Source of the DNA: Bacteroidales bacterium
Lineage (GTDB): Bacteria; Bacteroidota; Bacteroidia; Bacteroidales; UBA932
Length of the DNA: 64,000 nucleotides
Direction: 5' to 3'
NCBI GenBank assembly: GCA_017443465.1
Contig: JAFRXO010000032.1
Span: 1 to 64,000 of the forward strand
Part shown: piece after piece, positions 26,045 through 33,830 of the stretch
How the letters are laid out: each line of letters opens with the position of its first letter
Numbering within the stretch: position 1 is the stretch's first letter
Translations under genes and position numbers: made by a program
The notes under the pieces: model-generated
What the model was told of the DNA's origin: nothing
Databases searched by the model: none
The model's input: only the letters and a program-made list of their open reading frames with translations

Positions 26045-27428
26045 AATTCCCAGAGTACCGGTACGTGAGCAGGACCCAAAGGTCCGTGCGCACAATTTTG
26101 AAGAAGTGTGTTATGGCTATGACGCTTCTGAGGCTATGCTGGAGGCATCGCGCTGCCTGCATTGCAAGAATCCGCGTTGTGTCCAGGGCTGCCCTGTGAA
26201 TGTGAAGATCCCGGATTTCGTGGCTCTGGTCGCTCAGGGGGATTTCGCCGGGGCCGCAGCCAAGATTGCCGAAGATTCGTCTCTGCCTGCCGTCTGCGGA
26301 CGTGTCTGCCCCCAGGAAAGTCAGTGTGAGGGTAATTGTATCCTCGGTGTCAAGAGCGAACCTGTGGCCATAGGCAAGCTGGAGCGTTTTGTCGCGGACC
26401 ATGCTGCTGCTGAAGCCGGGGCTCCTTCAGGAGCGGCTGTGGCTGAGGGCGGTAAGCGCCGGAAGGTTGCTATTATCGGAAGCGGCCCTGCAGGACTTGC
26501 CTGCGCCGCTGACCTTGCCAAGGCCGGATACGACGTCACCATTTTCGAGGCCCTTCACAAGCCAGGTGGAGTCCTGGAGTACGGTATTCCGGAATTCAGG
26601 CTGCCCAAAGATACTGTCCTGAAGCGCGAGATAGATTCTGTCAGGGCTCTCGGTGTCAAGATAGAATGTGATGTGATAGTCGGCCGCACCGTGACCATCG
26701 ACCAGCTTTTCGACAAGGAAGGCTTCGAGGCGGTGTTCGTCGGGACGGGTGCCGGTCTTCCCCGTTTCATGGGGATTCCCGGCGAGAATCTCAACGGAGT
26801 TTTCTCCGCCAATGAATTCCTGACCCGCAACAACCTCATGAAGGCTTTCCGCGATGACTATCTGACTCCTATCCATGCCGGCAAGAGCGTATGCGTTGTC
26901 GGCGGTGGAAACGTGGCCATGGATGCCGCCCGTACTGCACTCCGTCTCGGAGCGGAAACGACTGTGGTTTACCGCCGTACGGAGGTGGAGCTGCCTGCCC
27001 GCAAGGAGGAGGTCCATCATGCCAAGGAGGAGGGAATAGTTTTCAGGATGCTTACCAATCCCGTGGAGATCCTGGGTGATGAGAACGGAAGGGTCAGGGC
27101 TATGAAGTGCATCCGCATGGAACTCGGGGAGCCGGATGAGAGCGGACGCCGCAGTCCGGTCCCGGTGCCCGGCAGTGAGTTCGAGATCCCTGTCGAGACT
27201 GTGATTATGGCTCTTGGAACAGCTCCCAATCCTCTTATCGCGAGGACTACGGATGGGCTGGAGACTACGCGCCGCGGTGGCCTCGTCGCCGACGAGGCGG
27301 GCGCGACGACGCGCCCCGGCATCTTCGCCGGAGGCGATGCCGTCACCGGCGCCGCTACCGTCATCCTGGCCATGGGGGCCGGTCGCAAAGCCGCTGCCGC
27401 AATCGATAACTACTTAAAGAACAAATAA
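26034..27428 (+). CDS. nfnB: NfnB-like NADPH-binding subunit (glutamate synthase small-subunit homologue)
   Basis: This 464-residue flavoprotein has an N-terminal iron-sulfur domain with CLHCKNPRCVQGCPV and CGRVCPQESQCEGNC. An FAD site follows (IIGSGPAGLACAADLAKAG at about residue 145). A second Rossmann NADPH site reads VVGGGNVAMDAARTALRLG, and the FAD-binding end reads GIFAGGDAVTGAATV. The absence of a GltB large subunit and the coupling to an NfnA-like gene favour the Nfn role over glutamate synthase. The last 150 bases are richer in G+C than the rest. A terminator follows. Confidence 0.87.
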   Translation: MANRIPRVPVREQDPKVRAHNFEEVCYGYDASEAMLEASRCLHCKNPRCVQGCPVNVKIPDFVALVAQGDFAGAAAKIAEDSSLPAVCGRVCPQESQCEGNCILGVKSEPVAIGKLERFVADHAAAEAGAPSGAAVAEGGKRRKVAIIGSGPAGLACAADLAKAGYDVTIFEALHKPGGVLEYGIPEFRLPKDTVLKREIDSVRALGVKIECDVIVGRTVTIDQLFDKEGFEAVFVGTGAGLPRFMGIPGENLNGVFSANEFLTRNNLMKAFRDDYLTPIHAGKSVCVVGGGNVAMDAARTALRLGAETTVVYRRTEVELPARKEEVHHAKEEGIVFRMLTNPVEILGDENGRVRAMKCIRMELGEPDESGRRSPVPVPGSEFEIPVETVIMALGTAPNPLIARTTDGLETTRRGGLVADEAGATTRPGIFAGGDAVTGAATVILAMGAGRKAAAAIDNYLKNK

Positions 27429-27452
27429 CTCTGTTTTATGAGAAAGATTCTT

Positions 27453-27488
27453 ACCGTCGCGTTGTTTTTCGCGGCGGTTTCTTTTTAG
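27453..27488 (+). terminator. Intrinsic terminator of nfnAB
   Basis: ACCGTCGCG and CGCGGCGGT form a 9-bp stem (one G-U pair) with loop TTGTTTTT, followed by TTCTTTTT. It lies 25 bp after the nfnB stop and just before the convergent uvrB end. Confidence 0.8.
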
Positions 27489-27503
27489 TCATTGGCACAG
27501 AGG

Positions 27504-29657
27504 CTACTCTTTCCAGACTTTCAGGTACTCTTTGAGCGCCCACATCTCATCCCGGTAGCGTGCTGCCTGGGAGAAGTCCAAAATGGAAGCAGAGGAACGC
27601 ATGCGTCTCTCGTCTTCGGCAATCATCTTCTTGATCTGTTCGCGTGACATGGCGCGTATGACAGGATCCTGAAGGACTGCCGCCAGGTCGGCTTTTATGT
27701 AGCCTTCCACATATGCAGAGTCCGTTTCCCTTCCGGAGTCCTGACCGAGTCCGACGCTTATGCGTCCTGTTCCGAGCTCTGATGGCGATGGGATGTAGTT
27801 GGGCTCCGAGACCGAATTCTTTGCGCTTACAAGGCCCCTTCCTCCCTGGGCATCCATCGCTCCCAGCTCGGCTGCGAGGATGTTGTGCTTGACCTCCACC
27901 TGTTTCGGGGTGATCCCGTGTAATTTATTGTACTCCATTTGTTTCTGGCGCCGGCGGTTGGTCTCGCGTATAGTTTCTTCCATGGAATCGGTAATCGTGT
28001 CTGCGTACATGATTACAAGGCCGTGGATGTTGCGTGCCGCGCGTCCTGCCGTCTGGGTCAGGGCCCTTCCTGAACGCAGGAAGCCTTCCTTGTCGGCATC
28101 CAGTATGGCAACAAGTGAAACTGTCGGTATGTCAAGGCCTTCACGGAGGAGGTTCACTCCGATAAGCACGTCAAACAGTCCGTTCTTGAAATCTTCGATT
28201 ATCTCGACCCTCTCTGTGGTGTCGATGTCGGAATGGATGTAACGGCTCCTCACTCCCATCCTCTGCATATACAGGTCGAGCTCCTCGGCCATCTTTTTGG
28301 TGAGGGTAGTGACAAGTACCCTTTCATCATCAGCCGCCCTCTGGCGCACTTCTTCAAGCAGGTCGTCTACCTGGTTTTTGACCGGCCTGACCTCGACCGG
28401 GGGGTCAAGCAACCCTGTCGGCCTGACAATCTGCTCTACCACAAGCCCTTCTGATTTTTGGAGCTCGTAGTCGGACGGGGTGGCGCTTACATATACTGTC
28501 TGTCCGGTGATGCTCTCGAATTCGTCGAAAGTAAGCGGACGGTTGTCTGAGGCTGCCGGCAGCCTGAAGCCGTATTCCACCAGGACTGATTTGCGGGAGT
28601 GGTCTCCGCCGTACATGGCATGTATCTGCGGGAGGGTGACATGGCTCTCATCGATGAATGTGATGAAGTCCTTGGGGAAATAATCTATCAGGCAGAATGG
28701 TCTCTGCCCGGCTTTCCTGCCATCGAAATAGCGGGAGTAGTTCTCTATGCCGGGGCAGTATCCCATCTCCTTTATCATCTCCAGGTCGTATTCCACTCTC
28801 TGTTTCAGGCGTTTGGCCTCAAGCGGTTTACCGATCCCCTCGAAAAAGGCTATCTGTTTCACCAGGTCGTCCTGTATCTGGGAGACGGCGGCGATGGACC
28901 TTTCCTTGGTGGTTACGAAATTGTTGGCCGGGTAGATGGAGATCTCATCGACAGTTTCCGAGACTGCACCTGTCAGGGCATCTATTATGGATATGCTGTC
29001 GATTTCATCACCGAAGAACTCAATCCTTACTGCATTGTCTGCTCCGGAAATCCAGACATCCACGGTGTCGCCCCTGACCCTGAAAGTGCCTCTTTTGAAG
29101 TCCGTTTCGGTGCGGGAATACAGCCCGTCAACAAGTTGGTAGAGGAATCTCGTAAGGGATCTGGTCTCGCCCTTGTGTATAGTAACTGTCTGGCTGTAAA
29201 AATCTTCCGGATTGCCTATGCCATAAAGACATGAAACGCTTGAGACTACTATGACATCCCTCCTGCCGGACATGAGGGAGGAGGCGGCACTGAGTCTCAG
29301 CTTGTCGATCTGGTCATTGATGCTGAGATCTTTTTCAATATATGTGTCTGTGGTTGGCAGGTAGGCCTCGGGCTGGTAATAGTCGTAGTAGGAAACGAAA
29401 TATTCTACGGCATTGGATGGGAAGAAGGATTTGAATTCTCCATACAGCTGGGCCGCCAGGGTTTTGTTATGGCTCAGGATCAGGGCAGGGCGCTGAAGCT
29501 GCTGTATGACATTTGCCATGGTAAAGGTCTTCCCGGACCCTGTCACCCCAAGCAGCGTGACTGCAGGATCTCCCTCCCGGAGAGCTTTACACAGTCCATC
29601 TATTGCGCCCGGCTGGTCGCCGGCAGGTTCATATGGAGCGTTAATCCTGAATTTCAT
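27504..29657 (-). CDS. uvrB: Excinuclease ABC subunit B
   Basis: This 717-residue nucleotide excision repair helicase has Walker A GVTGSGKTFT near residue 40 and the beta-hairpin YYDYYQPEAYLPTTDTYIEKD, which inserts at the lesion. The helicase motif IDESHVTLPQ, motif VLIGVNLLREGLDIP and motif QTAGRAARN also appear. A C-terminal UVR motif (IKKMIAEDERRMRSSA) contacts UvrC. It is about 40 residues longer than E. coli UvrB, mostly in a linker near residues 610-660. A near-consensus -7 box (GATATTTG) lies about 16 bp upstream on the minus strand. Confidence 0.95.
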   Translation of the reverse strand: MKFRINAPYEPAGDQPGAIDGLCKALREGDPAVTLLGVTGSGKTFTMANVIQQLQRPALILSHNKTLAAQLYGEFKSFFPSNAVEYFVSYYDYYQPEAYLPTTDTYIEKDLSINDQIDKLRLSAASSLMSGRRDVIVVSSVSCLYGIGNPEDFYSQTVTIHKGETRSLTRFLYQLVDGLYSRTETDFKRGTFRVRGDTVDVWISGADNAVRIEFFGDEIDSISIIDALTGAVSETVDEISIYPANNFVTTKERSIAAVSQIQDDLVKQIAFFEGIGKPLEAKRLKQRVEYDLEMIKEMGYCPGIENYSRYFDGRKAGQRPFCLIDYFPKDFITFIDESHVTLPQIHAMYGGDHSRKSVLVEYGFRLPAASDNRPLTFDEFESITGQTVYVSATPSDYELQKSEGLVVEQIVRPTGLLDPPVEVRPVKNQVDDLLEEVRQRAADDERVLVTTLTKKMAEELDLYMQRMGVRSRYIHSDIDTTERVEIIEDFKNGLFDVLIGVNLLREGLDIPTVSLVAILDADKEGFLRSGRALTQTAGRAARNIHGLVIMYADTITDSMEETIRETNRRRQKQMEYNKLHGITPKQVEVKHNILAAELGAMDAQGGRGLVSAKNSVSEPNYIPSPSELGTGRISVGLGQDSGRETDSAYVEGYIKADLAAVLQDPVIRAMSREQIKKMIAEDERRMRSSASILDFSQAARYRDEMWALKEYLKVWKE

Positions 29658-29719
29658 GCGACGAAGATAGCCAAATATCGATTTTTTTCATAAAAATTGT
29701 AGAAATAAAAATAAATGAT

Positions 29720-29727
29720 TATATTTG
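29720..29727 (+). promoter_or_regulatory. -7 promoter box of the OmpA-family gene
   Basis: TATATTTG matches the consensus exactly. It is followed by an A+T-rich 5' untranslated region of about 45 nt, longer than for the neighbouring genes. This fits a strongly expressed envelope gene. Confidence 0.7.
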
Positions 29728-29776
29728 TCCTCTAGAAAGTAATTGTGAAAATAGTTATAATTTCTGTTAAAGTATC

Positions 29777-30922
29777 ATGAAAGCATTCAAAACAATCTTC
29801 GGAGTTGCCGCTATGGTGGCGCTTCTTGGTTTTTCCTTCAGCGTTAACGCTCAGGAAAATGGCAATCGTGACGAGAACGGTAAGGTAGTACGCGGTGCGT
29901 ATGAAACTAACCCGGGCAGTGCAAACTGGTTTATCGGCCTTGGCGCTGGTGTAAACTCTGTTTACAACAACAAGGATTTCGGTAAGTTCGGTCTTGCTAC
30001 TGATGTCAACTTCGGTAAGTGGTTCACTCCTTCCGTCGGTGCACGTCTCGGCTGGAGAGGATGGAGCAATGAAGCTAAGAACGGCGGTGCTTACTACGAT
30101 GGCCAGTTCGACAACTTCCACCTGATCCATGCTGACCTGCTGTGGAACCTTTCCAACGCTCTGAGCGGCTATAAGGAGACCCGTTTCTGGGACATCATTC
30201 CTTATGCTACTTTCGGTGACCTCTACACCAGGGCTAAGGACGTTCCCGGAATGCATGGTTGGGAGTTCGCTGCCGGTCTCGGTATCTTGAATGACTTCCG
30301 TCTCGGCAAGCACGTTGATCTCTTCGTTGACATCAGCGCTGTTCAGTCCCGTGAGGCCGCTTTCTACAAAGCAGCTGAGGACAGGTACATCACCTTCCCG
30401 TCGGTTACCGCCGGCCTCATCTTCAACCTCGGCAAGTCCAACTTCGACCGTCATTCCTCTATTACTCCTGTAGTTGTTCCCGTGCCCTTCACCACCGAGC
30501 AGTACAATGCCCTCAAGGACAAGGTTGCAGCTCTCGAGAAAGAGAATGCAGCTCTCAGGAACAGGATTGCAGAGCTCGAGAACCAGAAGCCCGACACCGT
30601 CTATGCTGAGAGCACTGCTGCTCCTGCAAGCTCGGTTGTTTACTTCAACATCGGCAAAGCTACTCTCACCGACAGGGAGAAAGCTCACCTCGAGTACTTC
30701 GCTTCTACTCTTGACAAGGACGCTAAGGTTACCGTTACCGGTTCAGCTGACAGCGGCACTGGTTCAGCCAGCCTCAACGATCGTCTCTCCAAGCAGCGCG
30801 CTGAGTATGTTAAGGACCTCCTCGTCAACAGCTATGGCCTGAACGCTGACAACATCACCGTTGACAACACTGTTGACCTGTTCGACAGCCCCGCAAAGAG
30901 CCGCGTTGTTCTCGTGAAGTAA
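29777..30922 (+). CDS. OmpA-family outer-membrane porin
   Basis: This 381-residue protein has a signal peptide cleaved after SVNA (residue 25) and an N-terminal eight-stranded-barrel-like region to about residue 230 (WFIGLGAGVNSVYNN, VNFGKWFTPSVGARLGWRG). A short coiled coil follows at about 240-275 (LKDKVAALEKENAALRNR). The C-terminal OmpA domain has SSVVYFNIGKATLTD and LSKQRAEYVKDLLV, which binds peptidoglycan. Codon choice is markedly more uniform than in neighbours (for example GTT, GCT, AAG), as in highly expressed genes. The gene lacks the CATATG motif that is frequent elsewhere. A strong terminator follows. Confidence 0.93.
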   Translation: MKAFKTIFGVAAMVALLGFSFSVNAQENGNRDENGKVVRGAYETNPGSANWFIGLGAGVNSVYNNKDFGKFGLATDVNFGKWFTPSVGARLGWRGWSNEAKNGGAYYDGQFDNFHLIHADLLWNLSNALSGYKETRFWDIIPYATFGDLYTRAKDVPGMHGWEFAAGLGILNDFRLGKHVDLFVDISAVQSREAAFYKAAEDRYITFPSVTAGLIFNLGKSNFDRHSSITPVVVPVPFTTEQYNALKDKVAALEKENAALRNRIAELENQKPDTVYAESTAAPASSVVYFNIGKATLTDREKAHLEYFASTLDKDAKVTVTGSADSGTGSASLNDRLSKQRAEYVKDLLVNSYGLNADNITVDNTVDLFDSPAKSRVVLVK

Positions 30923-30940
30923 TTCTTAACACGATACGCT

Positions 30941-30977
30941 AAAAAGAGACCGACTTTCCAGTCGGTCTCTTTTTTTA
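30941..30977 (+). terminator. Strong intrinsic terminator after the OmpA gene
   Basis: AAAAAGAGACCGAC and GTCGGTCTCTTTTT form a 14-bp stem with a 6-base loop (TTTCCA) followed by a T run. The A tract on the other side makes it likely bidirectional. Confidence 0.93.
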
Positions 30978-30983
30978 TTACCT

Positions 30984-31112
30984 AGCGCAGGCAGTCTCCT
31001 CTTCCGGAAGCCCGTAGCCGCCCATGGCATCGTGAATGGGAGGGGCCCGCGCCGTAAGGCGTGGGAGGGATAAGCGAAGCGCAGGCTTCCGGAAGAGGAG
31101 ACTGCCTGCGCT
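30984..31112. repeat. 29-bp perfect inverted repeat with internal hairpins (REPIN/MITE-like element)
   Basis: The 29 bases at 30984-31012 (beginning AGCGCAGGCAGTCTCC) are the exact reverse complement of 31084-31112. The 71-base interior holds two further stems: CCCAT...ATGGG (31021-31040) and CCCGCGCC-GTAA-GGCGTGGG (around 31046-31065, one G-U pair). The element fills the space between the OmpA terminator and the stop codon of the HAD gene, whose TAA overlaps its last base. No coding potential is seen. It may be a transposed palindromic element or a structured 3' untranslated region. Confidence 0.85.
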
Positions 31113-31945
31113 TACTTTGCCAGCTCTTTAAGGGTCTGGTCTATCCTGATCTTGTCAATGATGGCCGTTACGACCTTGTAGGCTTTGCTGTCGGCATTGT
31201 AGATGCTCGGAACGACGAAATTGGCCCGTCTCTCCTGCTGGAGTTTCTCTGCGAGTTCTTTCTTCCCGGGAGTGTCAGGATTATAGACAGCGATTGAATG
31301 TCCGCCGAACATGGTTACAATCTTCATGCAGGGGACGTCGGTCTCTCCGTCTCCGAAGTAAATCATATTCGTAAACGGAATCCTTTTCTCGTCATCTGAA
31401 GTTGACTCGTTGACGAGTTTGGAGTCCCTGGCGGAGAATATGCCTTTGTTGATCTTGAACATGAACTGGGTCTTGGCAGTGTAGTCCACCGCTATGCCGG
31501 GCCATTCCGCCTCGCCGTCCTCATTATATATATAGGTGCAGGCGAAGATATGCTTGAATTCGTGTGCTATGGGAGATCCTTCGATGATTTCTTTCAGCCC
31601 GGAGGAGTTGATGTAGTGTTCGATGGTTACTCCGTGTTCTTTGCCGTACTGGTTGATCAGGGAGAACCATCCTTCCACTCCTTTGAAAAGCTGGATATGC
31701 TTTCCGAATTTCTTGAACTTGTTTTTTTTCAGGCTTATCCCGGCCTTGTGAGCCTCTTCCATCATCAGCTTCATGTAGGCTAGGATATTGCTCGCATCCT
31801 GTCCTTTCGCAATCCCGTCAGACATAGTCCAGAACTCTTCAGGAGTCTTTCCGATGGCCTGGATAAAGCCGAATTCCTGCATGTTGCCGGGGGACAGGGT
31901 CCCGTCGAAATCGTATATAAGGGCTACTATAGGTTTTCTATCCAT
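31112..31945 (-). CDS. HAD family hydrolase
   Basis: The protein has 277 residues from the ATG at 31945, which sits in a CATATG. An upstream TTG (31960) is less likely. HAD motif I is YDFDGTLSPG at the N-terminus, motif II is probably INSSGLKEII, and the distal acidic motif is YFGDGETDVPCMK. The cap region is large and mostly helical. It is a cytoplasmic phosphatase-like enzyme of unknown substrate. The stop codon abuts the 29-bp inverted repeat. Confidence 0.85.
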   Translation of the reverse strand: MDRKPIVALIYDFDGTLSPGNMQEFGFIQAIGKTPEEFWTMSDGIAKGQDASNILAYMKLMMEEAHKAGISLKKNKFKKFGKHIQLFKGVEGWFSLINQYGKEHGVTIEHYINSSGLKEIIEGSPIAHEFKHIFACTYIYNEDGEAEWPGIAVDYTAKTQFMFKINKGIFSARDSKLVNESTSDDEKRIPFTNMIYFGDGETDVPCMKIVTMFGGHSIAVYNPDTPGKKELAEKLQQERRANFVVPSIYNADSKAYKVVTAIIDKIRIDQTLKELAK

Positions 31946-32049
31946 ATGATTTAACCACAAATAGGGTAAATTGGCGGATTCGCGCCATAATATGTTCAGA
32001 TTTACAAATATAGGAATAAATGTCGTTTTTATTAATCAAACGGAATTCT

Positions 32050-32057
32050 TATTTTTG
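32050..32057 (+). promoter_or_regulatory. -7 promoter box of the acyl-CoA ligase gene
   Basis: TATTTTTG fits the consensus, 29 bp upstream of the ATG at 32087. Confidence 0.6.
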
Positions 32058-32086
32058 CGTTGCCAAAATCGACAATTTAAATCAAT

Positions 32087-33739
32087 ATGGAGAAATATCC
32101 GCATTATCTTGAGAGGTTGCAGGCTGCGACCAGGAACTATTGGAACAAATCCGCATTAAACACCTACAAAGGCGAAGGATTCACTTATGGCCAAATGGCC
32201 ACCCTCATAGAGAAGTACCACATTTTCTTCCGTAATGCCGGCTTTGTCAAGGGAGACAAGATGGCATTATGCGGAAAGAACGGAGCCAGGTGGGGAATGA
32301 CTTATCTTGCCATCAACACCTATGAGGCTGTGGTAGTCCCTATCCTGAATGATTTCCTTCCCGAAAGCGTATGTGACCTGACCAACCATTCCGATGCGGT
32401 AGTCCTCTTCACAGATGCCGGAAAATGGAATCTTCTCGATATTGAGAAAATGCCCAAACTCAGGCTGGTTGTCGACTTCGAAGCCATGAACGTGCTCTGG
32501 TCCTCCGATCCCTCCGTTACGGAGGCCTTTTCAAGGGTTGATGAAGATTTCAACGCTGCATGGCCTGATGGCTATGGCCCTGAGAATGTGGTATTTCCGA
32601 CAGACAACTGGGATGATCTCGCAGTGATCAACTACACCTCCGGCTCTACCGGAAACCCCAAGGGTGTCATGCTTACCTACCGTAACTTCAGCGCAAATGT
32701 GGACTACAGCCAGAGGAACGTCCCCTCGTCCGATAAATTCAGGATGGTGTCCATGCTCCCGATGGCGCATATGTACGGTCTGGTGATTGAATTCATCTAC
32801 CCGCTCTGCAATGGTACCGCCATCTATTGGCTTGGAAAGGCACCGACTCCTACTCTGCTTCTCAAGGCAATGGCAGATGTCAAGCCCTATCTTCTCATAA
32901 CCGTCCCGTTGGTAATGGAGAAGATTTTCAAATCGAAGATACAGCCTATGCTCGAGAAGCCCGCGATAAAGATCGCTACCAGGATTCCGGGGCTCAAGAA
33001 CGTGATTTACAACAAGATAAGGGAAGGACTTATCAAGGCCTTCGGCGGTGAGGTCCAGCAGTTCATCATGGGTGGTGCTGCCCTCAATCCCGAGGTTGAA
33101 AAGTGGTTCAAGCGTATCAAGCTCCCGTATCTTGTCGGATATGGTATGACAGAGGCATGTCCTCTGCTCGCATATAAGAACTGGGCATATTATGTTCCCG
33201 GCTCATGCGGCGAGGCAGTTGACTGCGCTGATGTCAGGATAGACTCCGAGGATCCCCAGCATATCGTCGGTGAGATCCAGGCCAAGGGTGAGAACATATG
33301 TATCGGTTACTACAAGAATCCCGAGGCTTCAGAGAACGCTTTCACCGAAGATGGATATCTCCGCACCGGTGACCTTGGAATAATTGACGCTCAGGGGAAT
33401 ATCTTCATCAAGGGACGTTCCAAGAGCATGATCCTGGGACCTTCCGGACAGAATATCTATCCCGAAGAAATAGAGGCCGTCGTGAACAATCAGCCATATG
33501 TAGCTGAATCCGTAGTAGTGGACAGGGGAGGAAAGATAGTGGCCCTCGTCTATCTGGACGATAATCAGATCAAGGACAGTAAACTTGACTCTGAGGCTGT
33601 CGCCGACATCCCTGAGAACATCAAGATCGCTTCCAATAAGCATCTTCCCAATTACAGCAAGATTTCCATGGTGGAAATCAGGACCGAGCCCTTTGAGAAG
33701 ACTCCGAAGATGAGCGTCAAACGCTTCATGTACAAATAG
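32087..33739 (+). CDS. AMP-binding long-chain acyl-CoA ligase
   Basis: This 550-residue adenylate-forming enzyme activates a fatty acid to acyl-CoA through an acyl-AMP. The ATP/AMP signature is INYTSGSTGNPKGVMLTYRN near residue 185. The A5 motif is YGMTEACPL, A7 is YLRTGDLG, A8 begins IFIKGRSK, and the catalytic lysine region is KTPKMSVKRF. It is shorter than FadD-type enzymes of 600 residues or more but matches a common Bacteroidetes AMP-dependent synthetase. No thiolation or condensation domain is attached. Chain-length preference is unknown. Confidence 0.88.
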   Translation: MEKYPHYLERLQAATRNYWNKSALNTYKGEGFTYGQMATLIEKYHIFFRNAGFVKGDKMALCGKNGARWGMTYLAINTYEAVVVPILNDFLPESVCDLTNHSDAVVLFTDAGKWNLLDIEKMPKLRLVVDFEAMNVLWSSDPSVTEAFSRVDEDFNAAWPDGYGPENVVFPTDNWDDLAVINYTSGSTGNPKGVMLTYRNFSANVDYSQRNVPSSDKFRMVSMLPMAHMYGLVIEFIYPLCNGTAIYWLGKAPTPTLLLKAMADVKPYLLITVPLVMEKIFKSKIQPMLEKPAIKIATRIPGLKNVIYNKIREGLIKAFGGEVQQFIMGGAALNPEVEKWFKRIKLPYLVGYGMTEACPLLAYKNWAYYVPGSCGEAVDCADVRIDSEDPQHIVGEIQAKGENICIGYYKNPEASENAFTEDGYLRTGDLGIIDAQGNIFIKGRSKSMILGPSGQNIYPEEIEAVVNNQPYVAESVVVDRGGKIVALVYLDDNQIKDSKLDSEAVADIPENIKIASNKHLPNYSKISMVEIRTEPFEKTPKMSVKRFMYK

Positions 33740-33768
33740 GGCAGGAGTGCCATTTTGGCAGGAATGCC
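33740..33768. repeat. 17-bp-period direct repeat after the acyl-CoA ligase stop
   Basis: GGCAGGAGTGCC (33740-33751) and GGCAGGAATGCC (33757-33768) differ at one base, and the period is 17 bp. The first copy begins directly after the TAG stop. The region can also fold (TGCCATTTTGGCA, enclosed by GGGCA...TGCCC), so it might act as a weak terminator; there is no T tract. Confidence 0.7.
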
Positions 33769-33781
33769 TTGCCCGGAACAT

Positions 33782-33830
33782 CCTTTGCTAGCCATATGCT
33801 TAAAATTTTAAAGCATATGGCTAGTAAAGG
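33782..33830 (+). promoter_or_regulatory. 20-bp hairpin enclosing the htpG start codon
   Basis: CCTTTGCTAGCCATATGCTT (33782-33801) pairs with 33811-33830 over 20 positions: 19 Watson-Crick pairs and one G-U in RNA. The loop is AAAATTTTA. The htpG ATG (33817) lies in the right arm, inside a CATATG that pairs with the CATATG of the left arm. The left arm holds an in-frame ATG (33796). A structure that hides the start codon of a heat-shock gene suggests an RNA thermosensor or another translational switch. A palindromic operator is the alternative. Confidence 0.75.

Noticed and set aside
27438..27488. A 16-codon frame resembling a signal peptide (MRKILTVALFF...)
   Set aside because: It coincides with the stem and T tract of the nfnAB terminator and stops at once; the hydrophobic residues come from the terminator sequence.
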